A stretch of 38,266 bases of DNA, taken from Casimicrobiaceae bacterium. Lineage in GTDB: Bacteria; Pseudomonadota; Gammaproteobacteria; Burkholderiales; Casimicrobiaceae. The stretch lies in NCBI GenBank assembly GCA_025056355.1, contig JANWWI010000023.1, forward strand, positions 1 to 38,266, read 5' to 3'. The position numbers and the translations under genes were made by a program. Of this stretch, positions 37,571-38,266 are shown in pieces; the first letter of the stretch is position 1; each line of letters starts with the position of its first letter. The notes below the pieces were generated by a model. It made no database searches. It was not told the DNA's origin and saw nothing but the letters and a program-made list of their open reading frames with translations.

Positions 37571-38266
37571 CGGGATTGCTCCCTTCCATCGGAATGCGAC
37601 TCGGCGTGCAAACGGTCCCACGCTTCGAGCACGAGCCGCTCGGTGCGGTACTCGCCGAAGGCGCGCAGCTCGTTCTCCTTGAGCACGCGGAAAGTCTCGG
37701 ACGGGTAGTCCTCGCCCATGACCGAAGCCGGGTCGAGGATGTAGCACAGGTCCTCACGCGTGAGGCCATAGAGGCGCGCGTAGTAGGCATCGAGTTCGGC
37801 GCGAAGGACGGCGCGGCGCTCGGGATCGAAGGGGAAGGGCGGGCCGTCATAGCCCAGCTCTTGCGCCCAGGGCGCGAGGTCGTGCGCGGTGTAGGTCAGC
37901 TCCAACACGCGCGGGACGATGAAGGCGAGGTCGGCGTCGGTGTAGCAATCCGGCGCCAGTATCGGGAATTGCTTGACGTAGAAGTAAGTCAGCGATGTGC
38001 CGCCCACTTTCTGGCGAGCAACGTAGTCGAGAACAAGCGAGTCCAGGTTCGCGAGCAGCGCTGCTGTTAGCCGCGGCGAACAAGACGGGCGTATCAGCGG
38101 CGTCTTGTGGTTTACCCCCGCCCTCGGCAACACCGACGCGATCACCGTCCGCTCGTCGGTCGCGCGCGCGATGTCGCGCCAGCCCATCAGCCACCGCGGC
38201 GCGGCCTTCTCCAGCAGGTCCTCAGCGAAGGCCAGGGCGGCGGCTTCGTCGTCGAGCGCCGGCATG
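37567..38266 (-). CDS. C-terminal part of Eco57I-like DNA methyltransferase/restriction protein (partial)
   Basis: About 232 C-terminal residues of a larger protein are seen; the gene runs off the right end. The visible part resembles the target-recognition and tail region of large N6-adenine methyltransferases of the Eco57I type: RDIARATDERTVIASVLPRAG, LDYVARQKVGGTSLTYFYVKQFPIL, ARLYGLTREDLCYILDP and FRVLKENELRAFGEYRTERLVLEAWD. The catalytic NPPY motif and any nuclease or helicase domain would be upstream, outside the window. The ATG at 38265 is internal, not the start. Its stop overlaps the ATPase ATG, so it leads a coupled three-gene group. Confidence 0.85.
   Translation of the reverse strand, partial: MPALDDEAAALAFAEDLLEKAAPRWLMGWRDIARATDERTVIASVLPRAGVNHKTPLIRPSCSPRLTAALLANLDSLVLDYVARQKVGGTSLTYFYVKQFPILAPDCYTDADLAFIVPRVLELTYTAHDLAPWAQELGYDGPPFPFDPERRAVLRAELDAYYARLYGLTREDLCYILDPASVMGEDYPSETFRVLKENELRAFGEYRTERLVLEAWDRLHAESHSDGREQSR

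Overview
This is a GC-rich chromosomal window, most likely from a betaproteobacterium (Burkholderiales or a relative). The main evidence is gene order: rsmB, a DUF4390 gene, ntrY and ntrX lie in a coupled string, and mnmG, rsmG, a LysE-type exporter gene, parA and parB follow one another. GyrB is a long proteobacterial-type subunit, and recF is absent between dnaN and gyrB. Genus cannot be fixed from the sequence alone.

Left part (1-10989). The end of pstS, a terminator, and pstC-pstA-pstB-phoU form a phosphate-uptake operon. One opposite-strand gene (4094-5308) encodes a secreted LamG-like protein with dockerin-like calcium loops. The translationally coupled rsmB, DUF4390, ntrY, ntrX string follows. 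NtrX has an intact receiver and Fis-type helix-turn-helix, but its AAA+ module has lost the residues needed for ATP hydrolysis and sigma-54 contact.

Replication and segregation part (11131-23952). dnaA, a DnaA-box-bearing spacer, dnaN and gyrB are followed by a low-molecular-weight tyrosine phosphatase gene and a GT-C-like membrane protein gene. Next come mnmG, rsmG, lysE, parA and parB. Two near-perfect parS palindromes occur here, one just upstream of mnmG and one inside its coding sequence.

Housekeeping part (24271-33683). A small cytochrome c with a very strong terminator is followed by GTP-type PEP carboxykinase, a DUF418 membrane protein and an O6-alkylguanine-DNA alkyltransferase. Then comes the rpmH-rnpA-yidD-yidC-mnmE block. 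Three copies of a palindromic repeat unit lie between yidC and mnmE, and the last copy supplies the mnmE ribosome binding site. The rpmH block runs in the same direction as dnaA and lies downstream of it, unlike the divergent layout usual in gammaproteobacteria.

Right end (33704-38266). All genes switch to the minus strand and become accessory. In transcription order they are the C-terminal part of a large Eco57I-like DNA methyltransferase/restriction protein, an SMC/OLD-like AAA ATPase, an unrecognised 146-residue protein (these three linked by ATGA overlaps), an HNH endonuclease, and an AAA_14/DUF4143 ATPase. This looks like the distal end of a DNA-modification defence operon that continues beyond the window, and it is the best candidate for an undescribed system. 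Start codons were chosen from ribosome binding sites, overlaps and family N-termini. No database search or composition calculation was run.
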